A DNA stretch of 64,000 nucleotides from Mucilaginibacter auburnensis (GCF_002797815.1 NZ_PGFJ01000001.1:2108001-2172000), one strand, 5' to 3'. Counted from the stretch's first letter, positions 45,882-55,537 are shown. Notes: generated by a model not told the origin, from the sequence alone. Made by a program: numbers and translations.

Positions 45882-47963
45882 GCCTGCACCATCTATAAGC
45901 GGTAAGCTGATGTAAAATGTAGTGCCATCTTTACGGCTTTTAAACCATATGGCACCGCCCGATTTCTCCATAATTTGCTGGCAAATTGAAAGGCCCAAAC
46001 CAAATGATTTTTCGCCGGCTGTACCCGGGCGTTGAGCGCTGGTAAACATATTGAAAACCTGATCCTGCATTTTTTCGGGTATGCCAATACCATTGTCTTT
46101 CACTGAAACAATAACTTGGTCAGCCGCCTTTTCAACCTTTACGTCTATCATGGCGCCGGTAGGGCTAAACTTGATAGCGTTACTGATAAGATTGCTGATA
46201 ACCCGCCATATTTTCTCCCGGCTGATAAGCAGTTCCTGCGGCGTATTTAATGGCTCAAATAATATTAGTTGGCCTTTCTCAGCAGCTTTAAACCGCAATA
46301 GCTCCACACTGTTATTTACTAACGAATTGATCTCAACCGGTTCGGGGATTAGATTAATTGACTTTACGTTCGCTGCTTCCAATATGTCATTGATCAGTTC
46401 GAGCGAATTGTATGAGGTTTCCTTAACCAGGTTGATCATCTCTTTCTGCTCATCAGTATAAGCTTCTTCTGCCATAATTGTTGTTAAAGAAGCTATGCCG
46501 CCAATTGGGTTTCTCAGATCATGTGCTACCGCGCGTAGGATGCGATCTTTTTCCTGGCTTCTCAGTTTTACTTCTTCGAGTGCTTGCTCAAGGTTGCTAT
46601 TTTGCTCATTTATTTGCTTGTTAAGCTCATTCATTAGCTTAACATCGTTTTTTGACCGGCTCCAATAACGATATACCAGGAAAATAATAGCAATAGCCAT
46701 CACGCCGAATAAAACAGAAACCACTAAATAAATGCGCTGTATCTTATTGTTTTCGTTTAATAGCTGAATCTGATGCGCTTTCTCGTAATTGGCCAGTTGT
46801 TCCATTACGTCACTCTCTCGTAATAAGCTGGACTGTTTTGCTAATGAATCTTTTAACCTATTGTAAGTTTGCAAGTACGATAATGCCTTTTGCAGGTCAT
46901 TTTCGGCGATGTAGTAATCACCCATTAACCGGTTCCATTCAGCTTCAGCATTGCCGTTTTTTAGTGAATCTAACTGAATGCGGAGGTCATCTAACACCGC
47001 TTTTAAATCGCTTATACGGTGTTGCTCCGCATAAATTTTGCCCAGTTTAAGCTGAGCATATTGTGCATCTATATTATCAAATCCTTTTTGAAGGTTAATA
47101 GTGATGCTCTTTTTTAGGAGATCGATTGCTTTATCGTATTGTTTTTGAGCTATAAATATTTCTGCTTCATTTCCATAAACTACGCCTAACGCCATAGTAA
47201 CGAAACTCTTTTTTTCAGGGTATTTGTAACCATTAGTACTAACAAAGTCTTTTGCTTTATCAAAGTAAGCTATAGCGCTATCCAGATCACCACTATTTTT
47301 ATAACTTAACGCTATGTTGTCCAACAACTCTTGTTTTCTATAAAAAGCTACAAAGTCGTCTTCTGTTTTTATAGAGTTTTTTTGCCGGTAACTTTCCTTA
47401 AAATAGTTAGCAGCAGCTTTGTACCTCCCTTTTTTATACATGATCATTCCCATACGGTAGGTATAGTCAGAAAGAGCTTCATTGTTGAGGTAACTCTTAC
47501 CTATAAGGTAACCCTGGTAATAACATTGAAATGATTCGTTGTATTGTTTCAGGTCAAAGTAGCTATCGCCTTTGGCGTAGTTAGCTTCAGCCAGATTGGC
47601 TACATAATCATGTTTGCCGGCCATTTTATTAGCCATTTGCATCATACTATCGGCGTACATAAGCGCCTTTTGATAGGTACGCAATACACGTTGATAATGC
47701 ACATAGTGCAAAGAATAATATCTGAAACGATCTGAATAGGAGGGTGACGATACTTCTGCAAATGCTGAATCAAGATATTTTAATCCTTTTTCAGTTTGGT
47801 CGGCATCAAAAAAGCGGGTAGTTTGGTTAAAGATCGGTATAAAAGCATCGGTATATTTCCCTGTCTCATTCTTTTCATGTTTGCAGGACGAGTACAAAAA
47901 TATTGACGCGACCAATATCAGGATCGCGATATTAAATCGTGAATATTTTTTCGGGCAGATCAA
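45840..47963 (-). CDS. TPR-containing membrane histidine kinase
   Basis: A 707-residue sensor kinase. The N-terminus is a lipoprotein-like or anchor segment (FNIAILILVASIFLYSSC). A periplasmic array of TPR repeats spans about 60-400 (for example YNESFQCYYQGYLIGKSY and GDLDSAIAYFDKAKDF). A membrane segment is at about 411-432 (VVSVLFGVMAIAIIFLVY), followed by a coiled coil. HisKA has VAHDLRNPIGGIASLT, and HATPase_c has NLISNAIKFS, VKDNGIGIPEKM and SFGLGLSICQQIM. This is the full version of the layout that is cut short in the protein at 35725-37161. No response-regulator gene is adjacent. Its last 14 codons are antisense to the end of the GH1 gene. Confidence 0.9.
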   Translation of the reverse strand: MICPKKYSRFNIAILILVASIFLYSSCKHEKNETGKYTDAFIPIFNQTTRFFDADQTEKGLKYLDSAFAEVSSPSYSDRFRYYSLHYVHYQRVLRTYQKALMYADSMMQMANKMAGKHDYVANLAEANYAKGDSYFDLKQYNESFQCYYQGYLIGKSYLNNEALSDYTYRMGMIMYKKGRYKAAANYFKESYRQKNSIKTEDDFVAFYRKQELLDNIALSYKNSGDLDSAIAYFDKAKDFVSTNGYKYPEKKSFVTMALGVVYGNEAEIFIAQKQYDKAIDLLKKSITINLQKGFDNIDAQYAQLKLGKIYAEQHRISDLKAVLDDLRIQLDSLKNGNAEAEWNRLMGDYYIAENDLQKALSYLQTYNRLKDSLAKQSSLLRESDVMEQLANYEKAHQIQLLNENNKIQRIYLVVSVLFGVMAIAIIFLVYRYWSRSKNDVKLMNELNKQINEQNSNLEQALEEVKLRSQEKDRILRAVAHDLRNPIGGIASLTTIMAEEAYTDEQKEMINLVKETSYNSLELINDILEAANVKSINLIPEPVEINSLVNNSVELLRFKAAEKGQLILFEPLNTPQELLISREKIWRVISNLISNAIKFSPTGAMIDVKVEKAADQVIVSVKDNGIGIPEKMQDQVFNMFTSAQRPGTAGEKSFGLGLSICQQIMEKSGGAIWFKSRKDGTTFYISLPLIDGAGLDPAQKVSIPFPR

Positions 47964-48108
47964 TACCAGCTATTTAAGGGGATTAACAAATATAATATTC
48001 TTGCGGCTATTTTGCCATTAACGAACACTTTTTTTGAATTAATTAATCCCCTGCATAAAAGGGTAAATTTCTTTTATGAAATAGCAGATAAATTGTTAGA
48101 ATTAAAAA

Positions 48109-48447
48109 CTAAACATTCTGTTCTGTTTGAGCCGATGATGATTTTGCCAATGCCGTTTTTGAAGGTGCTATGTTAACTTTAACAGGCTTTGCTTGAGCGA
48201 TAGTTTGTAAGTTATTTACGGCCGGTTCAGCAGTTTCTGTTTCTGCAACCATTTTATTTTTGCCTGTGTTTTTAGCAATTTTCTTTGCCAAACTTTTTGC
48301 GGCTTTCGCAATAATTTTAGTTGTTTTTTTTGAGTTAACGGTATCGCCTATCGTAGCTGTTAATTGTGTGGTAATTTTTTCGGTCAGTTCTTTTTTAAAC
48401 GCCTTGCGGGCTTTTTTTGCAGCGGCAACTGTTGGGTTTTTTTTCAT
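48109..48447 (-). CDS. Lys/Ala-rich small basic protein, histone-like
   Basis: A 112-residue protein (start ATG 48447, MKKNPTVAAAKKARKAFKKE). The first 70 residues are a Lys/Ala-rich helical segment (KIIAKAAKSLAKKIAKNTGK) like the Lys-rich tails of histone H1-like bacterial proteins. The remainder is Ala/Thr/Gln-rich and probably disordered. It may bind nucleic acid; low-complexity composition rules out a confident family assignment. The 13 codons upstream to 48486 are not expected to be translated. A CAAAAATA element (minus-strand TATTTTTG) lies at 48484-48491. Confidence 0.6.
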   Translation of the reverse strand: MKKNPTVAAAKKARKAFKKELTEKITTQLTATIGDTVNSKKTTKIIAKAAKSLAKKIAKNTGKNKMVAETETAEPAVNNLQTIAQAKPVKVNIAPSKTALAKSSSAQTEQNV

Positions 48448-48723
48448 GCGGAAGTTATAAAAATAAGTGGTTGAAATCCACCACAAAAATAGGTTAATGA
48501 AATATGAACTTAATATTATTTTTATGTTAACAATCGCTGTGTCATTAAGTAATATTTAAAATTAGTTTGATAAAAATTAGTTTAAATTTGCGGCATTAAT
48601 TAACTGACTTATTATTTAAATAGCGGGTATAAAACCGTGTTTATTTATTATCGCTGAGCAAATTCTGCTCTGCCGGTGGTTGGTTATTTAATTTTATTTA
48701 CTCAAATATTTTAATGATCACAT

Positions 48724-49830
48724 ATGACTATCGGCGTACCAAAAGAGATTAAGAATAATGAAAACAGAGTTGCAGTAACTCCGGCTGGTGTAGAAGCTTT
48801 AGTTGCCGCCGGACATAGCCTAAGCATACAAAAAAGCGCGGGTGAAGGTTCCGGTTTTTTAGATTCAGCTTACCAGCAAGCAGGTGCAACCATAGTTGAA
48901 ACAGCTGCAGAAGCCTGGGCTGCCAACATGGTAATGAAAGTAAAGGAACCTATTGAAAGCGAATTTCAATACTTTCGCAACGACCTGATTTTATTTACTT
49001 ACCTACACCTGGCGGCGGAGCCTAAGTTAACACAAGCGTTATTAGAAAGTAAGGTAACCGCTATTGCTTACGAGACCATACAATTACCTAACGGCACATT
49101 GCCTTTATTAACTCCAATGAGCGAAGTAGCGGGTAGAATGGCTGTGCAAGTTGGAGCGAGCTTTTTAGAGAAACCCAACGGTGGTAAAGGTGTGTTGTTA
49201 AGTGGAGTACCCGGTGTTCGGAGGGCTAAGGTTGCTATAATTGGTGGTGGCGTTGCCGGAACCAATGCCGCCAAAATAGCGGTAGGTTTAGGTGCAGAGG
49301 TAACTATATTAGATAACAATTTAGATCGCCTGCGTCAGTTGGATGATATTTTTGGTTATCAGGTTTCAACTTTAGCATCAAACTCAAGTACTATCGCGCA
49401 GGCTGTTAAATATTCTGACCTTGTTATTGGAGCGGTACTTATACCGGGTGCAAAATCGCCCAAACTGGTTACTGAAGCGATGGTAGCTTCAATGGAGACG
49501 GGATCGGTTATAGTTGATGTGGCCATTGACCAGGGTGGCATATTTGAAACGGCCGACCATGTTACTACGCATGATAACCCAACCTATGTTAAAAACAATG
49601 TAATACACTATTCTGTAGGTAATATGCCTGGTGCGGTGCCTTACACATCAACCATTGCTTTAACCAATGCTACTTTGGGTTACGCTTTGCAAATTGCAGG
49701 TAAAGGTTACAAAAAGGCATTTGCTGACAATGCCGCTTTGTTAAAAGGACTAAATACTTTTGAAGGTTCTGTTACTTACAAAGCCGTAGCAGATGTTTAT
49801 GGTTACCATTTTATGGAACTGAAATTTTAA
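48724..49830 (+). CDS. ald: Alanine dehydrogenase
   Basis: A 368-residue enzyme that interconverts L-alanine and pyruvate plus ammonia using NAD. The N-terminus [22 protein letters not shown] is the family signature. The active-site lysine and histidine are in MVMKVKEP and TYLHLAAEP. The NAD-binding Rossmann motif is [33 protein letters not shown] and [12 protein letters not shown] complete the substrate site. Length matches the family (about 370). Its stop overlaps the stop of the convergent GNAT gene by four bases. It stands alone on its strand after a 276-bp AT-rich gap from the basic-protein start. Confidence 0.96.
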   Translation: MTIGVPKEIKNNENRVAVTPAGVEALVAAGHSLSIQKSAGEGSGFLDSAYQQAGATIVETAAEAWAANMVMKVKEPIESEFQYFRNDLILFTYLHLAAEPKLTQALLESKVTAIAYETIQLPNGTLPLLTPMSEVAGRMAVQVGASFLEKPNGGKGVLLSGVPGVRRAKVAIIGGGVAGTNAAKIAVGLGAEVTILDNNLDRLRQLDDIFGYQVSTLASNSSTIAQAVKYSDLVIGAVLIPGAKSPKLVTEAMVASMETGSVIVDVAIDQGGIFETADHVTTHDNPTYVKNNVIHYSVGNMPGAVPYTSTIALTNATLGYALQIAGKGYKKAFADNAALLKGLNTFEGSVTYKAVADVYGYHFMELKF

Positions 49831-50351
49831 AAACTCAGGTTCAGGGTATAGAGAAAATAAGGTTGGCCAAAGCGCGAACCAATATCTTTTAATTTTTTGA
49901 ACCCTAAGTTTTCATAAAGGCTAACTGCTGCTGGCATCATGGTCGAGGTATGCAGAGCCATTATTTTTTCGCCGCTCACAATGGCTTGTTCTATACAAGC
50001 TTTTGTGAGCGTTTTTGCTATCTGCTTACCTCTAAAATCAGGATGGACCGCAACAAGTCGCACACTGCACCAATCTGCTTCGTACACATCAACGGTATTT
50101 CCGCTGGGTAATAAAAAAGCCATTCCAACAATTTGATCAATATTACGTGCAACAAAACATGTAGCTTTGTTAAGCATAGTCCTGAGCATTTCATCGTTAT
50201 TTAAGTTGCGCTCCATAACGGCCCAATGCTCGTTCCCTATTACTTCAGCGTATTGTTTATAGGATGTGGTGCCAAGGCTTTTAATCTGCGACAGGTCTTT
50301 GATAGTTGCCTTTCCAATTGTGATTTCTGTTGTTTCGGGTTGATTGTTCAT
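49827..50351 (-). CDS. GNAT-family N-acetyltransferase
   Basis: A 174-residue acetyltransferase (start ATG 50351, [20 protein letters not shown]). The acetyl-CoA pyrophosphate-binding motif is [19 protein letters not shown] (R/QxxGxG/A type), followed by [20 protein letters not shown], the canonical final helix and strand of the fold. The acceptor is unknown. It lies 16 bases after the MATE exporter stop, the last gene of the run on this strand. The longer reading to 50486 would overlap the exporter by more than 100 bases and lacks family sequence. Confidence 0.88.
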   Translation of the reverse strand: MNNQPETTEITIGKATIKDLSQIKSLGTTSYKQYAEVIGNEHWAVMERNLNNDEMLRTMLNKATCFVARNIDQIVGMAFLLPSGNTVDVYEADWCSVRLVAVHPDFRGKQIAKTLTKACIEQAIVSGEKIMALHTSTMMPAAVSLYENLGFKKLKDIGSRFGQPYFLYTLNLSF

Positions 50352-50367
50352 TGATAAATATGATATA

Positions 50368-51744
50368 CTAAACCTTAACTTCTTTCCATTTACCTCTTCT
50401 GAAATAATACCACGCTGCCAGTGCGAGCAAACCCTCTGCAATGGGTATAGACATAAAAGCACCGGTTGAACGCAGGTTAAACACATTGGCTAATATATAA
50501 GCCAAAGGTATCTGAATCAGCCAAAAACAAATAAAGTTGATCCAGGTTGGCGTTTTGGTGTCGCCGGCACCGTTTAAGGCCTGACTCATTACCATGCCCA
50601 AGCCATAAAATATGTAAGCAGAGCCCATTATCTTTAAAGCCAACGAGCCATATTTTACAACCTCCGGTTCGATAGTAAAAAAGCGAATTATCCATTTGGA
50701 AAACAGTAAGAAGATCAGCATTACAAAGCCCATAAAAAAGGCATTGTATTTTGCTGTAAGGTTTACGCTTTGTTCGGCACGGTCAAATTTTTTAGCTCCT
50801 AAATTTTGCCCTACTAATGTTGCCGCGGCATTGCTTAAACCCCATGCTGGCAAAATAAAAAACACCACATTACGCATAGCTAACTGATAACCGGCCGATG
50901 CATTGGTGCCATCAGTTTCGGCTACTAAACGTGTTACCACTATCCAGCTTCCGCTTGCTATAATAAACTGTAGTGTTGCGGGCCATGCTATGCTGATTAT
51001 TGATTTAATTACAGAAGGATCGAAATTAAAATCGAGTAATGTAAATTTGATGATGCCGTTGCCTTTATACAAATGATAGCATTGGTAAAGCACGCCCGAT
51101 GTACGACCTGTTACGGTAGCTATAGCAGCTCCCTTCAACCCAAAAAAGTGTATCAGGATAGGGCAGAGGATGATGTTAACGGCACTTGCAATCCAAAGGC
51201 TTTTCATAGCCATAGCTGCATTGCCCGCGCCGCGATATATACCATTAATTAGGAAGATCAGCATAATAACTACACTGCCGCCAAACATAATGCGGGCAAA
51301 AATGGAACCTTCAGCAATAACTTCTTTACTGGCACCCATTAACGCTAACACATGGGGGGCAAAAATTGTCCCCGCAATGGTCACTAAAATTGACAAAACT
51401 ACCGCTACCAAAATGGATTGCGCGCCGGCATGCCCGGCGGCTTTTGGGTTTTTCTCACCAACGCGGCGCGCTACAACAGCAGTAGCTGCCACACTTAAAC
51501 CAATGGCCATTGAGTATACTAGGGTAATCACTGATTCTGTAAGTCCAACACTGGCAATTGCGTTTGGACCGAGCTTGCTTACAAAAAAGATATCAACCAG
51601 TGCGAACACGCTTTCAAGGCTGAGTTCTAATATCATAGGTATAGCCAGCAAAAACACCGCTTTCCGGATACTTCCTTCGGTATAATCCTGTTCGTGACCA
51701 CTTAGTGAAAGCTTTATAGCTGATATTATCTTCTTAAAAGTCAT
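50368..51744 (-). CDS. MATE-family multidrug efflux protein
   Basis: A 458-residue membrane protein with 12 predicted segments. The N-terminus SIRKAVFLLAIPMILELSLESVFALVDIFFV matches MatE repeat 1 (quoted motif core: PMILELSLESVFALVD). The second repeat starts around FNFDPSVIKSIISIAWPATLQ. LVGQNLGAKKFDRAEQSV and VARRVGEKNPKAAGHAG are the conserved post-helix loops. It exports cationic drugs or metabolites using a Na+ or H+ gradient. The start is 18 bases after the small 70-residue gene, suggesting one operon with it and the downstream GNAT. Confidence 0.92.
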   Translation of the reverse strand: MTFKKIISAIKLSLSGHEQDYTEGSIRKAVFLLAIPMILELSLESVFALVDIFFVSKLGPNAIASVGLTESVITLVYSMAIGLSVAATAVVARRVGEKNPKAAGHAGAQSILVAVVLSILVTIAGTIFAPHVLALMGASKEVIAEGSIFARIMFGGSVVIMLIFLINGIYRGAGNAAMAMKSLWIASAVNIILCPILIHFFGLKGAAIATVTGRTSGVLYQCYHLYKGNGIIKFTLLDFNFDPSVIKSIISIAWPATLQFIIASGSWIVVTRLVAETDGTNASAGYQLAMRNVVFFILPAWGLSNAAATLVGQNLGAKKFDRAEQSVNLTAKYNAFFMGFVMLIFLLFSKWIIRFFTIEPEVVKYGSLALKIMGSAYIFYGLGMVMSQALNGAGDTKTPTWINFICFWLIQIPLAYILANVFNLRSTGAFMSIPIAEGLLALAAWYYFRRGKWKEVKV

Positions 51745-51762
51745 TGTGTAAGGAGTGTTAAG

Positions 51763-51975
51763 CTAAAGGAGTATTTCGCAAGAATAGCCATTTGAATTTA
51801 AAATCTGTATTATTTTTTCTGGTGATACTTCAGCTGCTTCCACCCGCAAAATTTTGTCACAGTCATCTATATCGAAATTGATAAGGCTCTCGGGAAATTG
51901 CGCAGACAGCTGCTGAATTATACGTTCAGACAGTTCAACTTCCTCCACATTTGTTTTGAAAACTTCAACTATCAT
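51763..51975 (-). CDS. 70-residue small protein, ferredoxin-like fold likely
   Basis: A short cytoplasmic protein (MIVEVFKTNVEEVELSERII) with the beta-alpha-beta-beta-alpha-beta pattern of heavy-metal-associated-like domains: VEVFKTNV, SERIIQQLSAQFP, INFDIDD, ILRVEAAE, SPEKIIQILNSNGY. The metal-binding CxxC is missing; only Cys39 and Cys67 occur. So metal binding is doubtful. It probably forms an operon with the DinB gene upstream and the MATE exporter downstream. Small proteins of this type are common in Bacteroidota and uncharacterised. Confidence 0.68.
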   Translation of the reverse strand: MIVEVFKTNVEEVELSERIIQQLSAQFPESLINFDIDDCDKILRVEAAEVSPEKIIQILNSNGYSCEILL

Positions 51976-51998
51976 AATAAAGTATCATTAAACGTTCA

Positions 51999-52496
51999 TC
52001 AAGCCGGAAGCGCTACAGCAATATTCTGTATTTGCCGGGTATGACGTATAGTATGCGCGTTATACAACCATAAAAATTCTAACCGGGTTAAAGGCCCAAA
52101 CGCGGGTATCACCCAACTCGTGCAAATAACATTAAGCTCAAGTGTGTTAGCGGCGTTAATTAACTTATCAAACATACCTGTTAGTTTGCTGATCATATCC
52201 TGCTTTTGTTGCAGGTTGTTTGAAGGAATAATTTGAGCAGGGGGAACAAGCTTTAATTCAAAATTCAGGAAGATGTCAGATATAGCTTGAATTTTCTCGT
52301 TAGATGTTCTTTTGCTGGCATCGGTATCAGCGTATAAAACGTCAACATTGTTGGCTTTTAATAGATGTTCTGCCACTTGTCCGGCTGTCCAACTTCCTGC
52401 AAATGGAACATCATTAAACCTGTTTTCAGGAATAGCGTTAAGAGAAGCCATCAAATCAGTTTTGGTTTGAGTTAGTTGGGTTGCTATGTTTTCCAT
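51999..52496 (-). CDS. DinB-family protein
   Basis: A 165-residue four-helix-bundle protein (MENIATQLTQTKTDLMASLN). The DinB pattern is visible: FAGSWTAGQVAEHLLKANN supplies the first metal-binding histidine, and the C-terminal FLWLYNAHTIRHTRQIQNI the second and third. Relatives include bacillithiol S-transferases and metal-dependent hydrolases. The ATG at 52496 is preferred over 52529. The substrate is unknown. It lies 24 bases upstream of the 70-residue gene. Confidence 0.88.
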   Translation of the reverse strand: MENIATQLTQTKTDLMASLNAIPENRFNDVPFAGSWTAGQVAEHLLKANNVDVLYADTDASKRTSNEKIQAISDIFLNFELKLVPPAQIIPSNNLQQKQDMISKLTGMFDKLINAANTLELNVICTSWVIPAFGPLTRLEFLWLYNAHTIRHTRQIQNIAVALPA

Positions 52497-52543
52497 TGTG
52501 TTTGAGCTATAGCAGGTGCTGTGCAGCACCTGCTAATTATATA

Positions 52544-52966
52544 TTATTGGGTATCCCGGTAATTTACCATCCACTGCACACCAAATTTGTCAAAGAACAA
52601 AGCGAAGTAATCTCCCCAAAACTCTTTCTTTAAAGGGACCAGAACAGTGCCCCCTTCGGATAGCTCATTGAATATTTTTTGAGTATGTTCCATACTATCA
52701 CCATTTACAGAAATGGAAAAATTATTACCGGCAGTAAGGCTTTGACCCATAGATGGCAAGCAATCTGTAGCCATTAACATATTTCCACCAATTGGCAATG
52801 CAATATGCATTATTTTGTTTCTATCTTCTTCAGGCAGGTTAGCGCCATGATCTGTGTCGCTAAAACGCATTACCATGGCAAACTCGCCGCCAAAAACTGA
52901 TTTGTAGAAGTTAAAAGCTTCTTCGGTATTACCTAAAAAGTTTAAATAAGGATTGATTAGTGCCAT
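52544..52966 (-). CDS. VOC-family protein (PhnB-like)
   Basis: A 140-residue vicinal-oxygen-chelate fold protein with NPYLNFLGNTEEAFNFYKSVFG (core: NFLGNTEEAFNFYKSVF), HIALPIGGNMLMATDCLPSM and FGVQWMVNYRD. This is the PhnB/glyoxalase-like subgroup found widely in Bacteroidota, often next to DinB proteins as here. A metal-binding residue set is only partly visible. The reaction is unknown. It is the first gene of the minus-strand run VOC-DinB-70aa-MATE-GNAT. Confidence 0.88.
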   Translation of the reverse strand: MALINPYLNFLGNTEEAFNFYKSVFGGEFAMVMRFSDTDHGANLPEEDRNKIMHIALPIGGNMLMATDCLPSMGQSLTAGNNFSISVNGDSMEHTQKIFNELSEGGTVLVPLKKEFWGDYFALFFDKFGVQWMVNYRDTQ

Positions 52967-53114
52967 TGCAGTTGTGTTTTTAAGTTTAAAATTTGCTTGT
53001 TGTTTATAATGCTAAAATAATTGGTATTTTGGCATTGTCAAATGGGTGTTGAAGTCAATTATAGGGGGCATTTGAGACAAATTTTTTATCATTGTATAAC
53101 GTAATAATTTAGCT

Positions 53115-54074
53115 ATGAAAAACTTAGGTGTTCTGCTTACCCATAACTATCGTCTGTTGAGTGTTGCTGCTATACTTGATGTTTTTGATAGTGTAAACAG
53201 TTATTATAAGGCAGATGGTAGTGCACCATACTTTAATATTACTTTAATTGCGCCAGGGTTAAGCAAAACAGAATTTGATGGTTATAAGTTAGACAACATT
53301 GGCAATGCGCCTCAACAGGACATTGTGTTTGTACCTGCGTTCCGGTCGGATGATATACCGAGTGCTGTCGCATCTAATCAGGTTTTTATCCCTTGGCTAC
53401 AACAACAGTTTAGTAATGGTGCCGAAATTGCGTGCGTTTGTACCGGCGCTTTTTTGTTGGGAGCAACAGGCTTACTTAATGGGAAGCCGGCTACTACCCA
53501 TGTTGATGCCTGTCCTGCATTTAACGCTATATTTCCGGCTGTTAAACTTCAGCCCGAAAAAGTTGTGACGGGAGAGGGCGGATTGTATACCAGCGGAGGT
53601 TCTACCTCAAGTTTTCATTTGATGCTGCACTTGTTGCAAAAGCATTGCGGCAAGGAAATGGCTGTACGCATAGCAAAACTTTTTTCTATAGATATGGACC
53701 GCGAGCAGCAAACCTATTTTAGTACGTTTTACCCAGCTCAACAACATAACGACCAATTGGTGGCTATGGCACAAAAACGAATTGAAGAAGGGTACAGGCA
53801 TAATAGTACCATTGAGGATCTGATCAAAGAAATACCGGCCAGTCGCCGTAACATTTTACGCAGATTTAAACAAGTAACAGGAGTTACGCCGATAGAGTAT
53901 CTTCAAAAAACAAGAATTGAAGCTGCTAAAAAGTTGTTGATTGAAACTAACCAGCAAATGACTGAGGTAATGCTCAACTCAGGTTACAACGACCCAAAAG
54001 CTTTCCGTAAGGTGTTTCGTAAAGCAGTTGGTATGACGCCTACGGGTTACAGAGAAAAGTTTTACATGGGATAA
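53115..54074 (+). CDS. GlxA-type AraC-family transcriptional regulator
   Basis: A 319-residue regulator. Residues about 5-180 form a DJ-1/PfpI-like domain with the nucleophile-elbow-like sequence IACVCTGAFLLGATGLLNG. Residues about 215-319 are an AraC HTH pair: IEDLIKEIPASRRNILRRFK and VTGVTPIEYLQKTRIEAAKK, then MLNSGYNDPKAFRKVFRKAVG. GlxA-like regulators activate genes for catabolism of amines or carnitine in other bacteria. The start at 53115 is consistent with family members. It is followed at 54105 by an operator-like palindrome of the next gene, so it is probably a separate transcription unit. Target genes are unknown. Confidence 0.92.
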   Translation: MKNLGVLLTHNYRLLSVAAILDVFDSVNSYYKADGSAPYFNITLIAPGLSKTEFDGYKLDNIGNAPQQDIVFVPAFRSDDIPSAVASNQVFIPWLQQQFSNGAEIACVCTGAFLLGATGLLNGKPATTHVDACPAFNAIFPAVKLQPEKVVTGEGGLYTSGGSTSSFHLMLHLLQKHCGKEMAVRIAKLFSIDMDREQQTYFSTFYPAQQHNDQLVAMAQKRIEEGYRHNSTIEDLIKEIPASRRNILRRFKQVTGVTPIEYLQKTRIEAAKKLLIETNQQMTEVMLNSGYNDPKAFRKVFRKAVGMTPTGYREKFYMG

Positions 54075-54104
54075 AAGGTGAAAGGGCCGGAAATAAAAAC
54101 TGAA

Positions 54105-54132
54105 TAAACTTTCAAAAAGTTTTGAAAGTTTA
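54105..54132. promoter_or_regulatory. 28-bp palindrome, likely GbsR operator
   Basis: Arms TAAACTTTCAAAA (54105-54117) and TTTTGAAAGTTTA (54120-54132) are perfect inverted repeats with a two-base centre. It overlaps the -33 element of the gbsR promoter, the position expected for autorepression. Confidence 0.75.
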
Positions 54133-54150
54133 AAATTGTATTTATATTTG
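54120..54150 (+). promoter_or_regulatory. Bacteroidota-type promoter of the gbsR operon
   Basis: TTTTG at 54120-54124 and TATATTTG at 54143-54150, spaced by 18 bases, form a near-perfect consensus. The -7 box ends only three bases before the ATG at 54154, so the mRNA would be leaderless or nearly so if this start is right. Confidence 0.65.
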
Positions 54151-54153
54151 TGT

Positions 54154-54660
54154 ATGCAATTAACAGAGGCTAAGCAAAAGCTTATTGAAACATGGGGCAA
54201 ATTAGGCACCGAGTGGGGCATAAATCGTACTATGGCCCAGGTACATGCATTGTTGCTGATAACTCCCGGAGAGCTAACCACCGAAGAGATAATGGAAGAG
54301 TTAAAAATATCCCGTGGTAATGCTAACATGACCCTGCGTGACCTGATGGGGTGGGGGCTTGTAGAAAAAAAACATAAAGCCGGTGAGCGTAAGGAATATT
54401 TTTATGCCGATAAAGATACCTGGAACATTGCAAGGCAAGTTGCCCGCGAACGTCGCAAACGTGAGTTAGAGCCGGTATTAAGGGTGCTGGATGAGCTAAG
54501 CAAAGTTGAAGGCAACAAAAATGACGAAGATTACAAAACCTTCAATAAGTCGGTAACCGACATCAATAAACTGGCTAAAAACGTGGATAAAACTTTAGAT
54601 ACCATGATCAAGGCTGAAGAAAGCTGGTTTTGGGGGTCTATCCTTAAAATATTTAAATAA
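54154..54660 (+). CDS. GbsR/MarR-family transcriptional regulator
   Basis: A 168-residue winged-helix protein. LGTEWGINRTMAQVHALLLI is the GbsR start of the fold, LTTEEIMEELKISRGNANMT the recognition helix region and LRDLMGWGLVEKKHKAGERK the wing. The C-terminal part is helical. GbsR-type regulators in Bacillus repress choline uptake genes; here a small-ligand repressor of its own operon is likely. I chose ATG 54154; the TTG at 54136 would lie inside the -7 region. It heads a probable five-gene operon through 57950. Confidence 0.9.
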   Translation: MQLTEAKQKLIETWGKLGTEWGINRTMAQVHALLLITPGELTTEEIMEELKISRGNANMTLRDLMGWGLVEKKHKAGERKEYFYADKDTWNIARQVARERRKRELEPVLRVLDELSKVEGNKNDEDYKTFNKSVTDINKLAKNVDKTLDTMIKAEESWFWGSILKIFK

Positions 54661-54711
54661 AAAAATTTGATTGAAATTTTCAATATTTTCTGAAAATACA
54701 ATTTATGTGAT

Positions 54712-55524
54712 ATGAAAATACTTGCCAACCATCTGTTACTTTTTGATGCAGAATGCCCGGTGTGTGATGCCTACAGCAACGCGCTTGTAAAACAAGGTTT
54801 AATAGACAAAAATGGACGGAAGTCATATCAACAGGAGCTGGAGGTAGCAACTTGTCCGTTGGTAGACAGGCAGCGGGCAGTTAATGAAATTGCTCTTGTG
54901 AATTTAGAAACAGGCGAGGTTAGTTATGGAGCCGAAAGTATATTAAGAATTTATGCAAGCCGGTATCCTGTAGTACATAAAGTGATAAGTGTTAAACTGA
55001 TGATGTGGATTTTAAATAAGCTATATGCCTTTATATCTCTTAACCGCAGAATGGTTATACCGGTAAAGCAACAAGATGGTTTACAACCTCAGTTTAAACT
55101 GCACTATCGTGTAGCGTACCTGATGATCACCTGGTTCTTAACATCATTTATACTTACCCAATACGCAATCATATTGGATGGCGTGGTACCAGTTGGCGGT
55201 GCATTTAGAGAATATCTTATTTGTGGAGGGCAGATAGTTTGTCAGGGATTTGTTGTCGGTTTAATAGCTCATGAAAAACGTTGGGACTATTTAGGTAATA
55301 TGATGACTATTTCTTTTGCAGGTGCGCTATTACTCGGGATTATGTTAATAGCGAGCAATTGGTTAGGTAATCTACCGGTGGTTTATTTAAGCTATTTTCT
55401 CTTGGTTGCCGGAGCGATGTTTATTGGACACATCCGCCGCTCAAAGCTGCTGCAATTAGGTTGGTGGCTTACTATTACGTGGGTAGTTTATCGCTTAGTT
55501 GTACTTGTTTTAATACTGATTTAA
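54712..55524 (+). CDS. DCC1-like thiol-disulfide domain protein with membrane tail
   Basis: A 270-residue protein. The N-terminus LLLFDAECPVCDAYSNALVK has the DCC (DUF393) pattern with a CPVC redox pair; the remainder of this domain reaches about residue 115 (ILRIYASRYPVVHKVIS). Five to six hydrophobic segments follow (YLMITWFLTSFILTQYAIIL; FAGALLLGIMLIASNWLG; and more). A thioredoxin-like function on the cytoplasmic side of the membrane is plausible. It is gene 2 of the gbsR operon. A small imperfect palindrome lies at 54670-54684 in the 51-base gap upstream. Confidence 0.78.
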   Translation: MKILANHLLLFDAECPVCDAYSNALVKQGLIDKNGRKSYQQELEVATCPLVDRQRAVNEIALVNLETGEVSYGAESILRIYASRYPVVHKVISVKLMMWILNKLYAFISLNRRMVIPVKQQDGLQPQFKLHYRVAYLMITWFLTSFILTQYAIILDGVVPVGGAFREYLICGGQIVCQGFVVGLIAHEKRWDYLGNMMTISFAGALLLGIMLIASNWLGNLPVVYLSYFLLVAGAMFIGHIRRSKLLQLGWWLTITWVVYRLVVLVLILI

Positions 55525-55537
55525 ACCTTATCATATC

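Noticed and set aside
51170..51685. 171-residue plus-strand ORF in the MATE gene
   Set aside because: Antisense shadow of membrane-segment codons; low-complexity hydrophobic product.
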